Positions 33,913 to 43,094 of a DNA stretch of 62,710 nt are shown piece after piece (the first letter of the stretch is position 1; each line of letters starts with the position of its first letter). The position numbers and the translations under genes are program-made. The stretch is from Nonomuraea antri (GTDB lineage: Bacteria; Actinomycetota; Actinomycetes; Streptosporangiales; Streptosporangiaceae): contig NZ_JABCPZ010000036.1 of NCBI RefSeq assembly GCF_013283785.1, positions 1-62,710 of the forward strand. Reading direction: 5' to 3'. The notes under the pieces were generated by a model, which saw only the letters and a program-made list of their open reading frames with translations, did not search any database and had not been told where the DNA came from.

Positions 33913-35181
33913 CTACAGAGCCATCAGCTTGAATCCGGCCTGGTCGATGTAGCGGGCGGACCAGAAGGTGCCGTCGCCCTTGCCCGGGTACCAGTGCATT
34001 CCATTGCTTCCTTCGTAGATGGCGAACATGTCCTGCTTGCCGTCGCCGTTGACGTCGGCGAGTTCCAGGTGACGGAAGTTCGCCGTGTCGAGCTCGCGGG
34101 CGGACCAGTAGGTGCCGTCCCCCTTGCCCGGATACCAGGCGAGCGTGTTACTGCCGTCGTAGATGGCGAGCATGTCCTGTTTGCCGTCGCCGTTGAGGTC
34201 GCCCAGGGCGAGGTTCTTGAAGTTCGCGGTGCCGAGCTCGCGGGCGGACCAGAAGGTGCCATCCCCCTTGCCCGGATACCAGGCGAGCGTGTTACTGCCG
34301 GTGTAGACGGCGATCATGTCCTGCTTGCCGTCCCTGTTGACGTCGGCGAGTTCCAGGTGGCGGAAGTTCGCCGTGCCGCCCAGGCGAGCGGACCAGAAGG
34401 TGCCGTCGCCCTTGCCGGGATACCAGGCGAGCGTGTTGCTGCCCTCGTAGAGCGCCAGCAGGTCGGCCTTGCCGTCGCCGTTGAGGTCGCCCTTGGCCAT
34501 CAGCTTGAATCCGGCCTGGTCGATGTAGCGGGCGGACCAGAAAGTGCCGTCGCCTTTGCCCGGGTACCAGTACATGCCGCCGCTGCCGTCGTAGATCGCC
34601 AGCAGGTCGGCTTTGTTGTCGCCGTTCAGGTCCGCGCGGTTACGGGGCGGCGCCGGCACCGGTTCCGATTTGATCGGGGGCGGGGGTGACGAATCCGGCG
34701 GCTCCGGAGGTGGCGGGCCGGGCGGATTGGCCGGCGGCGGAATGTTGCACGTCACGTTGTCGATGTAGGCATGCTGGTCACTGTGCACCCGCACCCAGAC
34801 GGGGCCGCTGGTCCTTCGGTCGATCGGTGACTGGCGATACCTGCCCAGGGAGTTCCACGCGTATTGGATGCTCCATTCGTATCGGCATCCCTGATCCACG
34901 CGGAACAGGTCCCAGTCCTCCCAGGACGGCGTGTGATCGTTCTGGCGTAGTGTGAGCGTGGGATTCTCTCCATCGCAGGACGGAGGGTCCCACGCTTCCC
35001 ACCGGTTGCCGTCGTTGCAGGTCCAGTTCTTGGCCACCTGCACGGGCCAGCTGGTCAGGTTCTTCGTTCCGCCGAGCGCCGGCCACAAGGCGGCACCGGC
35101 TGGAGGAACCCAGACGATCAGATTGAGGCCGAGGCCGGCCAGTAAGGCCGCCATCAGCGTCGAGATGCGACTCTTGAGCAC
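33913..35181 (-). CDS. Secreted FG-GAP/VCBS repeat protein
   Basis: 422 residues. A Sec signal peptide (SRISTLMAALLAGLGLNLI, cleavage after PAGA) is followed by a unique domain of ~130 residues with three or more Cys, a Pro-rich linker (PPGPPPPEPPDSSPPPP), then five tandem 48-residue FG-GAP-like units. Each carries a calcium-binding DxNGDGKxD loop and WYPGKGDGTFWSAR. Such proteins form beta-propeller-like extracellular domains. The GTG at 35181 follows GGGAGG by six bases. The function is unknown; carbohydrate or matrix binding is a guess. Confidence 0.88.
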   Translation of the reverse strand: MLKSRISTLMAALLAGLGLNLIVWVPPAGAALWPALGGTKNLTSWPVQVAKNWTCNDGNRWEAWDPPSCDGENPTLTLRQNDHTPSWEDWDLFRVDQGCRYEWSIQYAWNSLGRYRQSPIDRRTSGPVWVRVHSDQHAYIDNVTCNIPPPANPPGPPPPEPPDSSPPPPIKSEPVPAPPRNRADLNGDNKADLLAIYDGSGGMYWYPGKGDGTFWSARYIDQAGFKLMAKGDLNGDGKADLLALYEGSNTLAWYPGKGDGTFWSARLGGTANFRHLELADVNRDGKQDMIAVYTGSNTLAWYPGKGDGTFWSARELGTANFKNLALGDLNGDGKQDMLAIYDGSNTLAWYPGKGDGTYWSARELDTANFRHLELADVNGDGKQDMFAIYEGSNGMHWYPGKGDGTFWSARYIDQAGFKLMAL

Positions 35182-35283
35182 AAGGTCCTCCCGAGATTGA
35201 GGTTGACAGGTCGATTCCGCCGGGTTTTCCCGCCTCCGTACGGTCATCCACGCCGTCGCGGTCCGCATCGAGAGGCCGGGTCC

Positions 35284-35312
35284 TCCGCCGGCGCGAGAGA
35301 CGCGCCGGCGGA
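35284..35312. other. Perfect 12-bp hairpin in the divergent promoter region
   Basis: TCCGCCGGCGCG (35284-35295) and CGCGCCGGCGGA (35301-35312) flank AGAGA. It is about 100 bases upstream of the FG-GAP start, so it could be an attenuator in that leader, a terminator of an unseen transcript or a protein-binding site. Confidence 0.6.
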
Positions 35313-35575
35313 AACGGGAGCTGAGATGACAGGGATGGCCGGCATCACCCATCGCCGCGATGCGGCCATGGTCCCCCGATATGCCGGCTCCTGATCCTGG
35401 TCCTGGATTTACGAGACGAGACAAGACATCACGACCCCGGCGAGCCTTGCGCTCGCCGGCAGGCGCTCGTGAACGGCGCCGGCCGCGATCCACCGTTGCC
35501 CTGCTCTTCGTCGGTTCACATGCCGCCTTCCTCTGCCTGAGGCAGTGGTCTACCGCATGCTAGGTTTGCCCCGAC

Positions 35576-35605
35576 TTGTTCAGCCCCAGGTCGAGCACTG
35601 AACAA
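35576..35605. promoter_or_regulatory. Inverted repeat upstream of the nSTAND gene, candidate operator
   Basis: TTGTTCAG (35576-35583) and CTGAACAA (35598-35605) are perfect 8-base arms 14 bases apart, ending 25 bases before the start codon. The nSTAND protein itself begins with an HTH-like domain, so autoregulation is possible. Confidence 0.5.
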
Positions 35606-35630
35606 ACAACTACAGCGAGGCGGGGCGGAG

Positions 35631-38600
35631 ATGGGCAGGCCTGAGCGGGCTTTGGACCCGGCCGCCGGACCGGTGCAGCGACTCGCGCACGAACTTCGCG
35701 GCTTGCGCGACACGGCCGGGCGGCCCAGTTACCGGACGATGGCCAAGGCCGTTCACTACTCGGTGACCGCGCTGGCCGAGGCCGCGGGCGGCGAGCGCCT
35801 GCCGAGCCTGGCGGTCACCCTGGCCTATGTCGCCGCGTGCGGTGGTGACCGCGCGGCGTGGGAGAAACGCTGGCGCGAGGCCGAGGCCGAACTCGGGGGC
35901 AGCGGCTCCGGGGGCGACTCCGCCGCGCCCTATCTCGGGCTCGCCGCGTACGGGCCGCAGGACGTGGACCGGTACTTCGGCCGGGAGCGGCTGGTCGAGC
36001 ACGTGGTGCATCTGGTCACCGGGACGCCCGTGGTCGCGGTGTTCGGCGCGTCAGGCAGCGGGAAGTCCTCGCTGATCCGCGCCGGGCTCCTGCCGGCGTC
36101 GCGGTCGCACCCGGCGTTCTCCGGGCACGAGTGGTCGTGGATTCTCCTGACCCCCACCCGATCGCCGATGCAGGAGCTGGCCGGCGCCGTGGCCGGCTGG
36201 GCCGGGCACGCACCCTGCCACAGCGGATCAAGCCACAGCGCACCCGACCACGATGCCCCCGGCCACGGCGAACCCGGCTGGCTCGATCGGACGCTGCGGC
36301 TCGCCGACCCCGGCGGCGACAAGCGGGTCCTGCTGGTGGTCGACCAGTTCGAGGAATTGTTCACCCTGTGCCCCGACCTCGCCGAGCGGGCGGCCTTCAT
36401 CGACGAGCTCCTGGACGCGGCACTCGGCGCGGAGCGGGTGGCCACCGTCGTGCTGGGAATCCGCGCCGACTTCTACGGCCACTGCGCGACGCATCCCGGC
36501 CTGGCGGAGGTGCTCAACCAGGGCGCCCAAGCGCTCATCGGGCCGATGACGAAAGACGAGCTCCGGTCGGCCATCACGCAGCCCGCGCTGCGTGCCGGGC
36601 TGAACGTCGAGCGGGAACTCATCGCCACGCTGCTGGCCGACATCGCCGACGAGCCCGGCGGCCTGCCGCTGCTGTCCCATGCCCTGCTCGAAACCTGGCG
36701 CCGCCGGCGCGGCAACGTACTGACCCAGTCCGGATACCACGCCTCCGGCGGCGCGCAAGGGGCGCTGGCGCAGACCGCCGAGCGCACCTACGCCGACTTC
36801 GACGACGCGGAGAAGGACGCGGCTCGCCGGGTGTTCCTCCGGCTGACGGCTCTGGGCGACGGCACCGAGGACACCCGGCGGCGGGCCGCGCACACCGAGC
36901 TGGCCACGGTCGCGGACCGGGCGACCGTGACCGGGGTGCTGGACCGGCTGGCGACGGCCCGGCTGGTGGTGATCGGCGAGGAGAGCGTGGAGGTCGCGCA
37001 CGAGGCGCTCATCCGCGCCTGGCCGCGCTTGCGGCGCTGGCTCACCGACGACCGCGACGGGCTGGTGCTGCACCGCCGGCTCACCGACGCGGCTCAGGTC
37101 TGGCGGTCCGCGGACCGCGATCCCGAGCTGCTCTACCGTGCCGCTCAACTCGATCAGGCGACGGCGTGGGCCGATCTGCCGGACCACGCCGCGGCGCTCA
37201 ACGCCGGCGAACGCGAGTTCCTCGACGAGGCGGTCCGGTTGCGGGACAAGCGGATCCGGGTGCGCAAGCGGCGGGCCCTGCGGATCCGGGTCATCACGGC
37301 GGTGGTGGTGGCGCTGCTGGCCGCCGCGACGGTGATCACCGTGATTCAGCGCAACGACGCCCGCGAGGCGCACCGGGGGGCGGTCGCGCGCCAGCTCGTC
37401 GCCGAGGCGACGGCGCTGCGGGAGGTCGATCCGCTGCGTGCGGCCCAGCTCAGCCTGGCCGCGTGGCGGATCGCGCCGGACCTGCCTGACACCCGCAACA
37501 GCCTGATCAGCACCCAAGCGGTGGCGCTGCCCATCAGGGTCCCCGGCCGCGGCGGCGAGGTTCGCGATGTGGCGTTCAGCCCGGACGGCCGGGTCATGGC
37601 GACCGCGGCGGACAAGGGCGCCGTCCAGCTGTGGGATGCCGCGACCCACGAGCCGCTGGGCCCGCCGCTCGCCGGCCACACCGCGATGGTGAACGGCGCG
37701 GCGTTCAGCCCGGACGGGTCGATGCTCGTCACCGCTTCCACCGATCAGACCCTGCGCCTGTGGGACGTCACCGGACGCCGAGGGATCGGCGCGCCGCTCA
37801 CCGGCCACACGGGAGTCGTCACCGGCGTCGCGTTCAGCCCGGACGGGCGCCTGCTGGTGAGCGGCGGCGCCGACGGCACGCTGCGGATCTGGGACGCCGC
37901 CACCCGACTGGCCGTGGGAATGCCGATGACCGGGCACAGCGGCCCGATCACGGCGATCGCGATCAGCCCCGACGGCTCCACGGTCGCGAGCTCCGGCAAC
38001 GACAAGACGGTGCGGCTGTGGCGCCTCGCCACCGGGAAACCGATCGGCCGCCCACTGACCGGGCACACCAGCGTCTCGTACGGCGTGGCGTTCAGCCCGG
38101 ACGGCCGGCTCCTGGCCTCGACCGGCGGCGACAAGTCGGTGCGGCTGTGGGACGTCGCGACCAGGACGCCGGTGGGCGACCCGCTGAGCGGGCACACCAA
38201 CGTCACCTACGGCGTGGCGTTCAGCCCGGACGGCCGGATCCTCGCCAGCAGCGGCTGGGACAAGACGGTCCGTTTGTGGGACGTGGCCACCGGTCGGCCG
38301 CTCGGCACCCCGCTGATCGGCTCGACGAGCAGCGTGTTCAACATCTCCTTCAGCCCCGACGGCTCGGCGCTCAGCGGCGGCGACTCCGACGGCTCCGTCC
38401 TGATCTGGCGGCTGCGGACGACCCTGCTGCCTGGGCACACCGACGCGGTGTACGCGGTCGCGTTCACCCCGGGCGGCGTCGCGGGCACCGCCTCCGACGA
38501 CCGGACCGTGCGCCTGTGGCAGGTCTCCGGCAACCGGCCGCTCGGCGCTCCGCTCACCGGGCACACCGCCGAGGTCCGCGCGATGGCGTTCGGCCCGCGG

Positions 38601-39395
38601 GGAAAGCTCCTGGTGACCGCCAGCTGGGATGGAACGCTTCGCCTGTGGGACACGGCGAGCGGCGAGCCGCTCGGTGATCCGCTCACCGGTCACACCGGCT
38701 GGGTCCGTGGAGTCGCGTTCAGCCCCGACGGGGCCTTGATCGCCACCGCCGGCATGGACAATACGGTCCGGCTGTGGGACGTGGCGGCACGCGAACAGGT
38801 GGGCATCCCCCTGACCGGCCACACCAACTCGGTCACCGGTGTCGCGTTCAGCCCCGACGGGCGTCTTCTCGCCACCGCCGCGCACGACACGACCGTGCGG
38901 CTGTGGGACGTGGCGACCCGGAGGCCGCTCGGCGGGCCGCTGACCGGCCACGCCAGTGTGGTGCGCGACGTCGCGTTCAGCCCGGACGGCGCCACGCTGG
39001 CGAGCGCCGGCGACGACAAGACCGTCCGCCTCTGGGACGCCGGGAGCCGCACGCGGCTCGCCGTCCTGACCGGGCACACCGCCGAGGTGCTGAAGGTGGC
39101 CTTCAGCCCGGACGGGCGCGAGCTGGCCAGTTCGGGGCTGGACAAGACCGTCCGCCTGTGGGACGTCCGAAGCCGCTCGGCCACCGTGACCTTCACCGCG
39201 AGCACCGGCCTGGCCGGCGTGGCCTACGTCCCCGGCGGGCTGCTGACCGGCGGCGTGACCGGCGACGTCCTTCGCTGGACCACGGATGTGACGCGCGCCG
39301 CGGCACATGTCTGCGCCGCGACCAGGGCCGACCTGACCGACGAAGAATGGCGCAGACACGTGCCGTCCTGGCCGAACCAGGCCCTGTGTCACTGA
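35631..39395 (+). CDS. HTH-nSTAND1 NTPase-WD40 repeat protein
   Basis: 1254 residues in four parts: an N-terminal XRE-like HTH (residues ~1-85), a nSTAND1 NTPase with Walker A (FGASGSGKSSLIRAGLL) and Walker B (VLLVVDQFEELF), a transmembrane helix near residue 550 (RIRVITAVVVALLAAATV), and 14 WD40 repeats, enough for two seven-bladed propellers. Repeats share AFSPDGxxLAxxGxDKTVRLWD. STAND NTPases are signal-sensing switches, several of them in conflict or phage-defence systems. The membrane helix between NTPase and sensor suggests the propellers lie on the far side. Trigger and output are unknown. Confidence 0.93.
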   Translation: MGRPERALDPAAGPVQRLAHELRGLRDTAGRPSYRTMAKAVHYSVTALAEAAGGERLPSLAVTLAYVAACGGDRAAWEKRWREAEAELGGSGSGGDSAAPYLGLAAYGPQDVDRYFGRERLVEHVVHLVTGTPVVAVFGASGSGKSSLIRAGLLPASRSHPAFSGHEWSWILLTPTRSPMQELAGAVAGWAGHAPCHSGSSHSAPDHDAPGHGEPGWLDRTLRLADPGGDKRVLLVVDQFEELFTLCPDLAERAAFIDELLDAALGAERVATVVLGIRADFYGHCATHPGLAEVLNQGAQALIGPMTKDELRSAITQPALRAGLNVERELIATLLADIADEPGGLPLLSHALLETWRRRRGNVLTQSGYHASGGAQGALAQTAERTYADFDDAEKDAARRVFLRLTALGDGTEDTRRRAAHTELATVADRATVTGVLDRLATARLVVIGEESVEVAHEALIRAWPRLRRWLTDDRDGLVLHRRLTDAAQVWRSADRDPELLYRAAQLDQATAWADLPDHAAALNAGEREFLDEAVRLRDKRIRVRKRRALRIRVITAVVVALLAAATVITVIQRNDAREAHRGAVARQLVAEATALREVDPLRAAQLSLAAWRIAPDLPDTRNSLISTQAVALPIRVPGRGGEVRDVAFSPDGRVMATAADKGAVQLWDAATHEPLGPPLAGHTAMVNGAAFSPDGSMLVTASTDQTLRLWDVTGRRGIGAPLTGHTGVVTGVAFSPDGRLLVSGGADGTLRIWDAATRLAVGMPMTGHSGPITAIAISPDGSTVASSGNDKTVRLWRLATGKPIGRPLTGHTSVSYGVAFSPDGRLLASTGGDKSVRLWDVATRTPVGDPLSGHTNVTYGVAFSPDGRILASSGWDKTVRLWDVATGRPLGTPLIGSTSSVFNISFSPDGSALSGGDSDGSVLIWRLRTTLLPGHTDAVYAVAFTPGGVAGTASDDRTVRLWQVSGNRPLGAPLTGHTAEVRAMAFGPRGKLLVTASWDGTLRLWDTASGEPLGDPLTGHTGWVRGVAFSPDGALIATAGMDNTVRLWDVAAREQVGIPLTGHTNSVTGVAFSPDGRLLATAAHDTTVRLWDVATRRPLGGPLTGHASVVRDVAFSPDGATLASAGDDKTVRLWDAGSRTRLAVLTGHTAEVLKVAFSPDGRELASSGLDKTVRLWDVRSRSATVTFTASTGLAGVAYVPGGLLTGGVTGDVLRWTTDVTRAAAHVCAATRADLTDEEWRRHVPSWPNQALCH

Positions 39396-39513
39396 AATCC
39401 GAAGGACGGGACGGGTCTTCGGTCCCGCATCGCCCGCGGGACGGCGCTCCGGTCCGGCGCGTTTCCCGGTGATCCGGCACCGCGCCGGGGCACGGTCGGG
39501 CAGTCTGGGGATC

Positions 39514-40692
39514 GTGAGCGGGTTACGCCTGCGCCGAGCCGCGCGGACCACCGATCGACGGCAGCGCCGAGCCGAACTCCAGGTACGGCTGGTCCCGATC
39601 AGCGTCGCCTTGGCCGCCACCATCGTGCTGGCCGGCGCCGTGGCCGCCGGCCTGATCACGCTGATCCTGTCGGCGCTGGGCCCGGTGGATCTGGCCGCGA
39701 TCAAGCCCGGCACGGGCGAGGTGCTGGAGATCGTGAAGATCTCGCTGGCCGTCGTGGCCGGCATCGGCGGGGTGGTGGCGCTGGTGGTCGCCTACCGCAA
39801 GCAACGCGTCACCGAGGCCGGCGAGAACCGCGAGCAGGCCAAGCTGTACACCGAGCGGTTCGACAAGGCCAGCGACAAACTCGGCGACGACGCGGCCGCG
39901 GTACGGCTGGCCGGCGTGCACGCCCTGGCCGCGCTGGCCGACGACTGGGCCGGCGGCCGCCAGACCTGCATCGACGTGCTGTGCGCTTACCTGCGCATGC
40001 CTTACGAGGTCAGCCCCGAGCCGGACGCCTCGGTGGAACATCGGCTCCTGCTGCGGTCGATGGCGGAGGTCAGACGCACGATCTGGGGGCTCATCGGTGC
40101 TCGCCTGCGGCTGGCGGCGGGACCGTCGTGGCGTGGGCACGACTTCGACTTCACCGGCGCCGTGATCGACTGCGATGTCCCCTTCTTCGGCGTGCGGCTT
40201 TCATCGGGAACGCTGATGTTCAACGGCGCCCAGATCGTCGACGGAAACGTCTGGTTCCACGACACGGAATTCTCCGGCTGCGAGGTGGTCCTGTCCAACA
40301 TGGAGCTGATCGGCGGCGAGCTGTCGTTCCAGGGCGCGAAGTTCTCCAGCGGCGTGATCTGGCTGGTTGGCACGCAGTTCCGCGGCGGAGAGGTGTCCTT
40401 CGGGGCCGACTTCTGCGGCGCCGAGGTCTGGTTCCACGGCGCACGGTTCGGTGGCGGCAAGGTCTGGTTCGACCAGGCGCGCTTTCTGAACGGCAAGGCC
40501 TATTTCGGCGCGGCGCGATTCAACGGCAGCGAAGTCACCTTCGAAGGCGCCCGGTTCGACGGCGGTGAGGTGGATCTGCGGGCCGCCTCCGGCGTGGATC
40601 CCGCCTCGTTCGGCTTGCCCGCCACGGCTCCCGGCCTGCTTCTGCCGTCCAGGGAGGAAGTGACGCCCGGCGCCGATCAGCAGAGCCCGTGA
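39514..40692 (+). CDS. Membrane-anchored pentapeptide-like repeat protein
   Basis: 392 residues. Two N-terminal hydrophobic segments (VALAATIVLAGAVAAGLITL and ISLAVVAGIGGVVALVV) are followed by a cytoplasmic-type linker (RKQRVTEAGENREQ, RFDKASDKLGDD, VHALAALADDW) seen in many actinobacterial pentapeptide proteins, then a right-handed-helix region of short F/W-G-A-x-F units (FHGARFGGGKVWFDQARF). The GTG at 39514 is chosen; a GGGG lies just upstream. The function of this family is unknown. It follows the nSTAND gene by 118 bases in the same direction. Confidence 0.82.
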   Translation: MSGLRLRRAARTTDRRQRRAELQVRLVPISVALAATIVLAGAVAAGLITLILSALGPVDLAAIKPGTGEVLEIVKISLAVVAGIGGVVALVVAYRKQRVTEAGENREQAKLYTERFDKASDKLGDDAAAVRLAGVHALAALADDWAGGRQTCIDVLCAYLRMPYEVSPEPDASVEHRLLLRSMAEVRRTIWGLIGARLRLAAGPSWRGHDFDFTGAVIDCDVPFFGVRLSSGTLMFNGAQIVDGNVWFHDTEFSGCEVVLSNMELIGGELSFQGAKFSSGVIWLVGTQFRGGEVSFGADFCGAEVWFHGARFGGGKVWFDQARFLNGKAYFGAARFNGSEVTFEGARFDGGEVDLRAASGVDPASFGLPATAPGLLLPSREEVTPGADQQSP

Positions 40693-40720
40693 CGTCGAGC
40701 AGGGGCCGGGCTCGCCGGGT

Positions 40721-41593
40721 TCAGCGGGTGACGGCGGTCTCCCGCGCCACCCGCGACAACTTCTCGGGATTACGCACGTGGTAGGCGCCGGTGACGTAGC
40801 CGTTCTCCACGCGCACCGCCACCACTCCGTCGATCTCGCCGTCGGCTCGCACGAGCAGCCCGGGCCCGCCGTTGATCTGCACCAGTTCGACCGACCTTTG
40901 CGCGTCGCGCTTCCACCAGCCGAGGGCCAGCAGGCGAGCCACGTCGCCGATCCCCACGACGGGCCGCGGCAGGGCGTGTCTGACTCCGCCGCCGTCGCTC
41001 AGGGCGACGACGTCCGGCGCGAGGACGTCGAGCAGGCTCTGCAGCTCACCGGTCTCGACCGCTCGCTGGAAAGCCTGGAGCACGGCCCGCGTCTCGGCCG
41101 GGGAGGCGCTGCCGCGTGGCCGGCGCGCGGCGACGTGCGCCCGCGCCCGGTAGGCGAGCTGGCGGACCGCGTTCGGGCTCTTGCCGACGGCTTCGGCGAT
41201 CTCGTCATAATCCAGGTCGAACACCTCGCGCAGCACGAACACCGCCCGTTCGATCGGCTGAAGCGTCTCCAGCACCAGCAACATCGCCATCGAGACGCTC
41301 TCGGCGAGCTCGACGTCCTCGGCCACGTCGGGCGCGGTCAGCAGCGGCTCGGGCAGCCACGGCCCGACGTAGGACTCCTTGCGCCGGCCGAGCACGCGTA
41401 GCCGGTCCAGCGCCTGCCGGGTGACGATCCGCACCAGGTAGGCGCGTTCCTCCCGGACGGCGTCGAGATCGACGTCCACCCAGCGCAGCCAGGTCTCCTG
41501 CAGGACGTCCTCGGCGTCGGCGGCCGAGCCGAGCATCTCGTAGGCGACGGTGAACAGCAGGTTGCGGTGAGCGACGAACGCCTCGGTGGCCAC
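40721..41593 (-). CDS. ECF41-group RNA polymerase sigma factor
   Basis: 290 residues: region sigma2 (FTVAYEMLGSAADAEDVLQETWLRW), sigma4 (LQPIERAVFVLREVFDLDYDEIAEAV), and a C-terminal SnoaL-like extension. It carries the ECF41 hallmarks WLPEPLL after region 2, DGGG in the extension and the NPDKL-type motif NPEKLSR at the end. In this group the extension controls activity instead of an anti-sigma factor. The GTG at 41593 follows AGGAG by six bases. It is divergent from a carboxymuconolactone-decarboxylase-like gene, the usual ECF41 partner. Confidence 0.93.
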   Translation of the reverse strand: MATEAFVAHRNLLFTVAYEMLGSAADAEDVLQETWLRWVDVDLDAVREERAYLVRIVTRQALDRLRVLGRRKESYVGPWLPEPLLTAPDVAEDVELAESVSMAMLLVLETLQPIERAVFVLREVFDLDYDEIAEAVGKSPNAVRQLAYRARAHVAARRPRGSASPAETRAVLQAFQRAVETGELQSLLDVLAPDVVALSDGGGVRHALPRPVVGIGDVARLLALGWWKRDAQRSVELVQINGGPGLLVRADGEIDGVVAVRVENGYVTGAYHVRNPEKLSRVARETAVTR

Positions 41594-41682
41594 GTCCCGC
41601 TCCTGCCTGTTCGTTCTCAGCACTGCCATACGCACAAGACGTCGATCCCCACCGCTTCGTAACACGCGGGAAGGATGGCCTA

Positions 41683-41689
41683 TGTCACA
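41683..41689 (+). promoter_or_regulatory. TGTCACA, ECF41-like -35 element
   Basis: TGTCACA matches the ECF41 -35 consensus upstream of the decarboxylase-like gene. A CGTC is present at 41722 but at 32 bases, too far for the reported 16-17-base spacing, so the promoter is only half supported. Confidence 0.35.
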
Positions 41690-41766
41690 TGGCCGCGCTG
41701 TTACGGGAACCGGGGCGCCGACGTCTCGTGGTCGTCAGGTTGAGAGCGAGAAGGGAAAGCCCTCCC

Positions 41767-42264
41767 ATGTCCACGTCCCCGGCGACCGGTCAGCGGTCGC
41801 GTATGCCCAACCCCCTCCCCTTCCTCCCCGAGATGGCGGAAGTCGGCCAAGGTCTGCACAAAGCCCTCCAGAACGGTGTCATCCCCCCGACGACCATCGG
41901 CCTGCTGCAGCTGCGTGCCGGGCAGCTGCTCGGCAGCACGTACTTCGCCGTCCGGGAGACCGGGAACCTGCGCGGGCGCGGGGAGTCGGAGGAACGCATC
42001 ACCGCCGTGGCCACCTGGCGCGACGCCACCTGCTTCACCGCCGCCGAACGCGTGGCGCTGGAACTCGTGGAGGCGGTCCTCACCCCGAACCCGTCGGGGG
42101 AACGCGTCCCCGACGAGCTGTACGCGAGAGCGTCCGCGCACTACGACGACAAGGCGATGTGGTCGCTCATCATGGCGATCGCGCACATCGGCTTCTTCAC
42201 CCCCGCCGCGCTCATCGCCAAGCCGATCCCCGGCATGCCTCCCGGCCGGAACTACAGCGAGTGA
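41767..42264 (+). CDS. Carboxymuconolactone decarboxylase/AhpD-like protein without CxxC
   Basis: 165 residues. The helical pattern matches the CMD/AhpD family (GLLQLRAGQLLGSTYFAVRE, TWRDATCFTAAERVALELVEAV), but the redox motif CxxC, expected where GSTYFA occurs (residues 56-61), is absent. Without it, peroxidase activity is unlikely, so it may be a decarboxylase-like or binding protein. ATG at 41767 follows AGAAGGGAAA. It is the usual partner of ECF41 factors and continues into the NAD(P)-binding gene. Confidence 0.82.
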   Translation: MSTSPATGQRSRMPNPLPFLPEMAEVGQGLHKALQNGVIPPTTIGLLQLRAGQLLGSTYFAVRETGNLRGRGESEERITAVATWRDATCFTAAERVALELVEAVLTPNPSGERVPDELYARASAHYDDKAMWSLIMAIAHIGFFTPAALIAKPIPGMPPGRNYSE

Positions 42265-42278
42265 AGAAGGCGGACAGC

Positions 42279-43034
42279 ATGAGCAGCAGCATCAGGTTCG
42301 CGGTGGCGGGAGCCACCGGGCGGCTGGGCCGCCACGTCGTCGACGTCCTCACCGAGAGGGGGCACCAGGTCGTACCGATGTCCCGGGCCACCGGCGTGGA
42401 CATCACCACCGGCGAGGGCCTGGCCGAAGCCCTCACCGGGGCCGCGGCCGTCATCGACGTCGCCTCGTGGCACTCCTCCGACCAGGACGCCGCGACGGAG
42501 TTCTTCCGCACGTCGGCCCGCGTCCTGCACGAGGCCGGCCAGAAGGCGGGGGTCGCGCGGATCGTCATGGCGTCCATCATCGGCGCCGACAGGTCCACCG
42601 CCGGTTTCCTCGCCGCCAAGAAGGTGCACGAGGAGCTCCTCCTGTCCGGCCCGATCCCGGTCCGCATCCTGCGGTCCGCGCAGTTCCACGAGTTCGTCGG
42701 CCGGCTCCTGGACTGGCGGCAGGGCGACGTCGCTTACCTTCCGGCGCTGCCCACTCAGCTCGTGGCCTGCCGCACCGTGGCCGAGGAACTGGTCGACCTG
42801 GCCACCGCCCCCGCCGCGCCTGGTACGCCGATCCCCGAGATCGCCGGACCCCGCAAGGAGATCTTGGCCGAGGCGGCCCGGCTCCTCGGCGCCCGCCGAG
42901 GCATCAAGGTCGTCGCCGTCGACGGCTCCGGCATGCCCGACGCCGAACTCGCCGCCGGCGGCGCCTTCCTACCCGGCCCGCACGCCAAGCTCGCCGGACC
43001 CACCTTCCAGGAGTGGCTCGACACCCAGCCCTGA
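42279..43034 (+). CDS. NAD(P)-binding NmrA/SDR-type oxidoreductase or epimerase
   Basis: 251 residues. The N-terminal Rossmann motif is VAGATGRLGRHV; AAVIDVASW and VARIVMASIIGAD follow, then a C-terminal part with no catalytic YxxxK, as in atypical SDR/NmrA-like proteins. Oxidoreductases or epimerases of this kind are frequent ECF41 targets. The ATG at 42279 follows AAGGCGG; a GTG at 42261 overlapping the previous stop is an alternative. A strong terminator hairpin follows. Confidence 0.85.
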   Translation: MSSSIRFAVAGATGRLGRHVVDVLTERGHQVVPMSRATGVDITTGEGLAEALTGAAAVIDVASWHSSDQDAATEFFRTSARVLHEAGQKAGVARIVMASIIGADRSTAGFLAAKKVHEELLLSGPIPVRILRSAQFHEFVGRLLDWRQGDVAYLPALPTQLVACRTVAEELVDLATAPAAPGTPIPEIAGPRKEILAEAARLLGARRGIKVVAVDGSGMPDAELAAGGAFLPGPHAKLAGPTFQEWLDTQP

Positions 43035-43048
43035 GCCGCCCTGCCCCT

Positions 43049-43084
43049 GCCCTTGTCCTCGGCACCGCACCCGAGGACAAGGGC
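43049..43084 (+). terminator. Strong terminator hairpin after the ECF41 target genes
   Basis: GCCCTTGTCCTCGG (43049-43062) pairs perfectly with CCGAGGACAAGGGC (43071-43084) around an 8-base loop, 15 bases after the stop codon. Confidence 0.75.
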
Positions 43085-43094
43085 CCGTACGGAT

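Larger units (their letters stand above)
35182..35630. other. Divergent promoter region between FG-GAP and nSTAND genes
   Basis: No gene is supported in these 449 bases. It contains a strong GC hairpin at 35284-35312 and an inverted repeat at 35576-35605, listed separately. CTAGGTTTG near 35561 could be part of a -10 region for the rightward gene. Confidence 0.5.

Noticed and set aside
36228..39764. 1178-residue open frame on the minus strand
   Set aside because: It is the antisense shadow of the WD40 gene: Arg/Gly/Val/His-rich, repetitive, without recognisable domains. The plus-strand frame has clear Walker and WD40 motifs.
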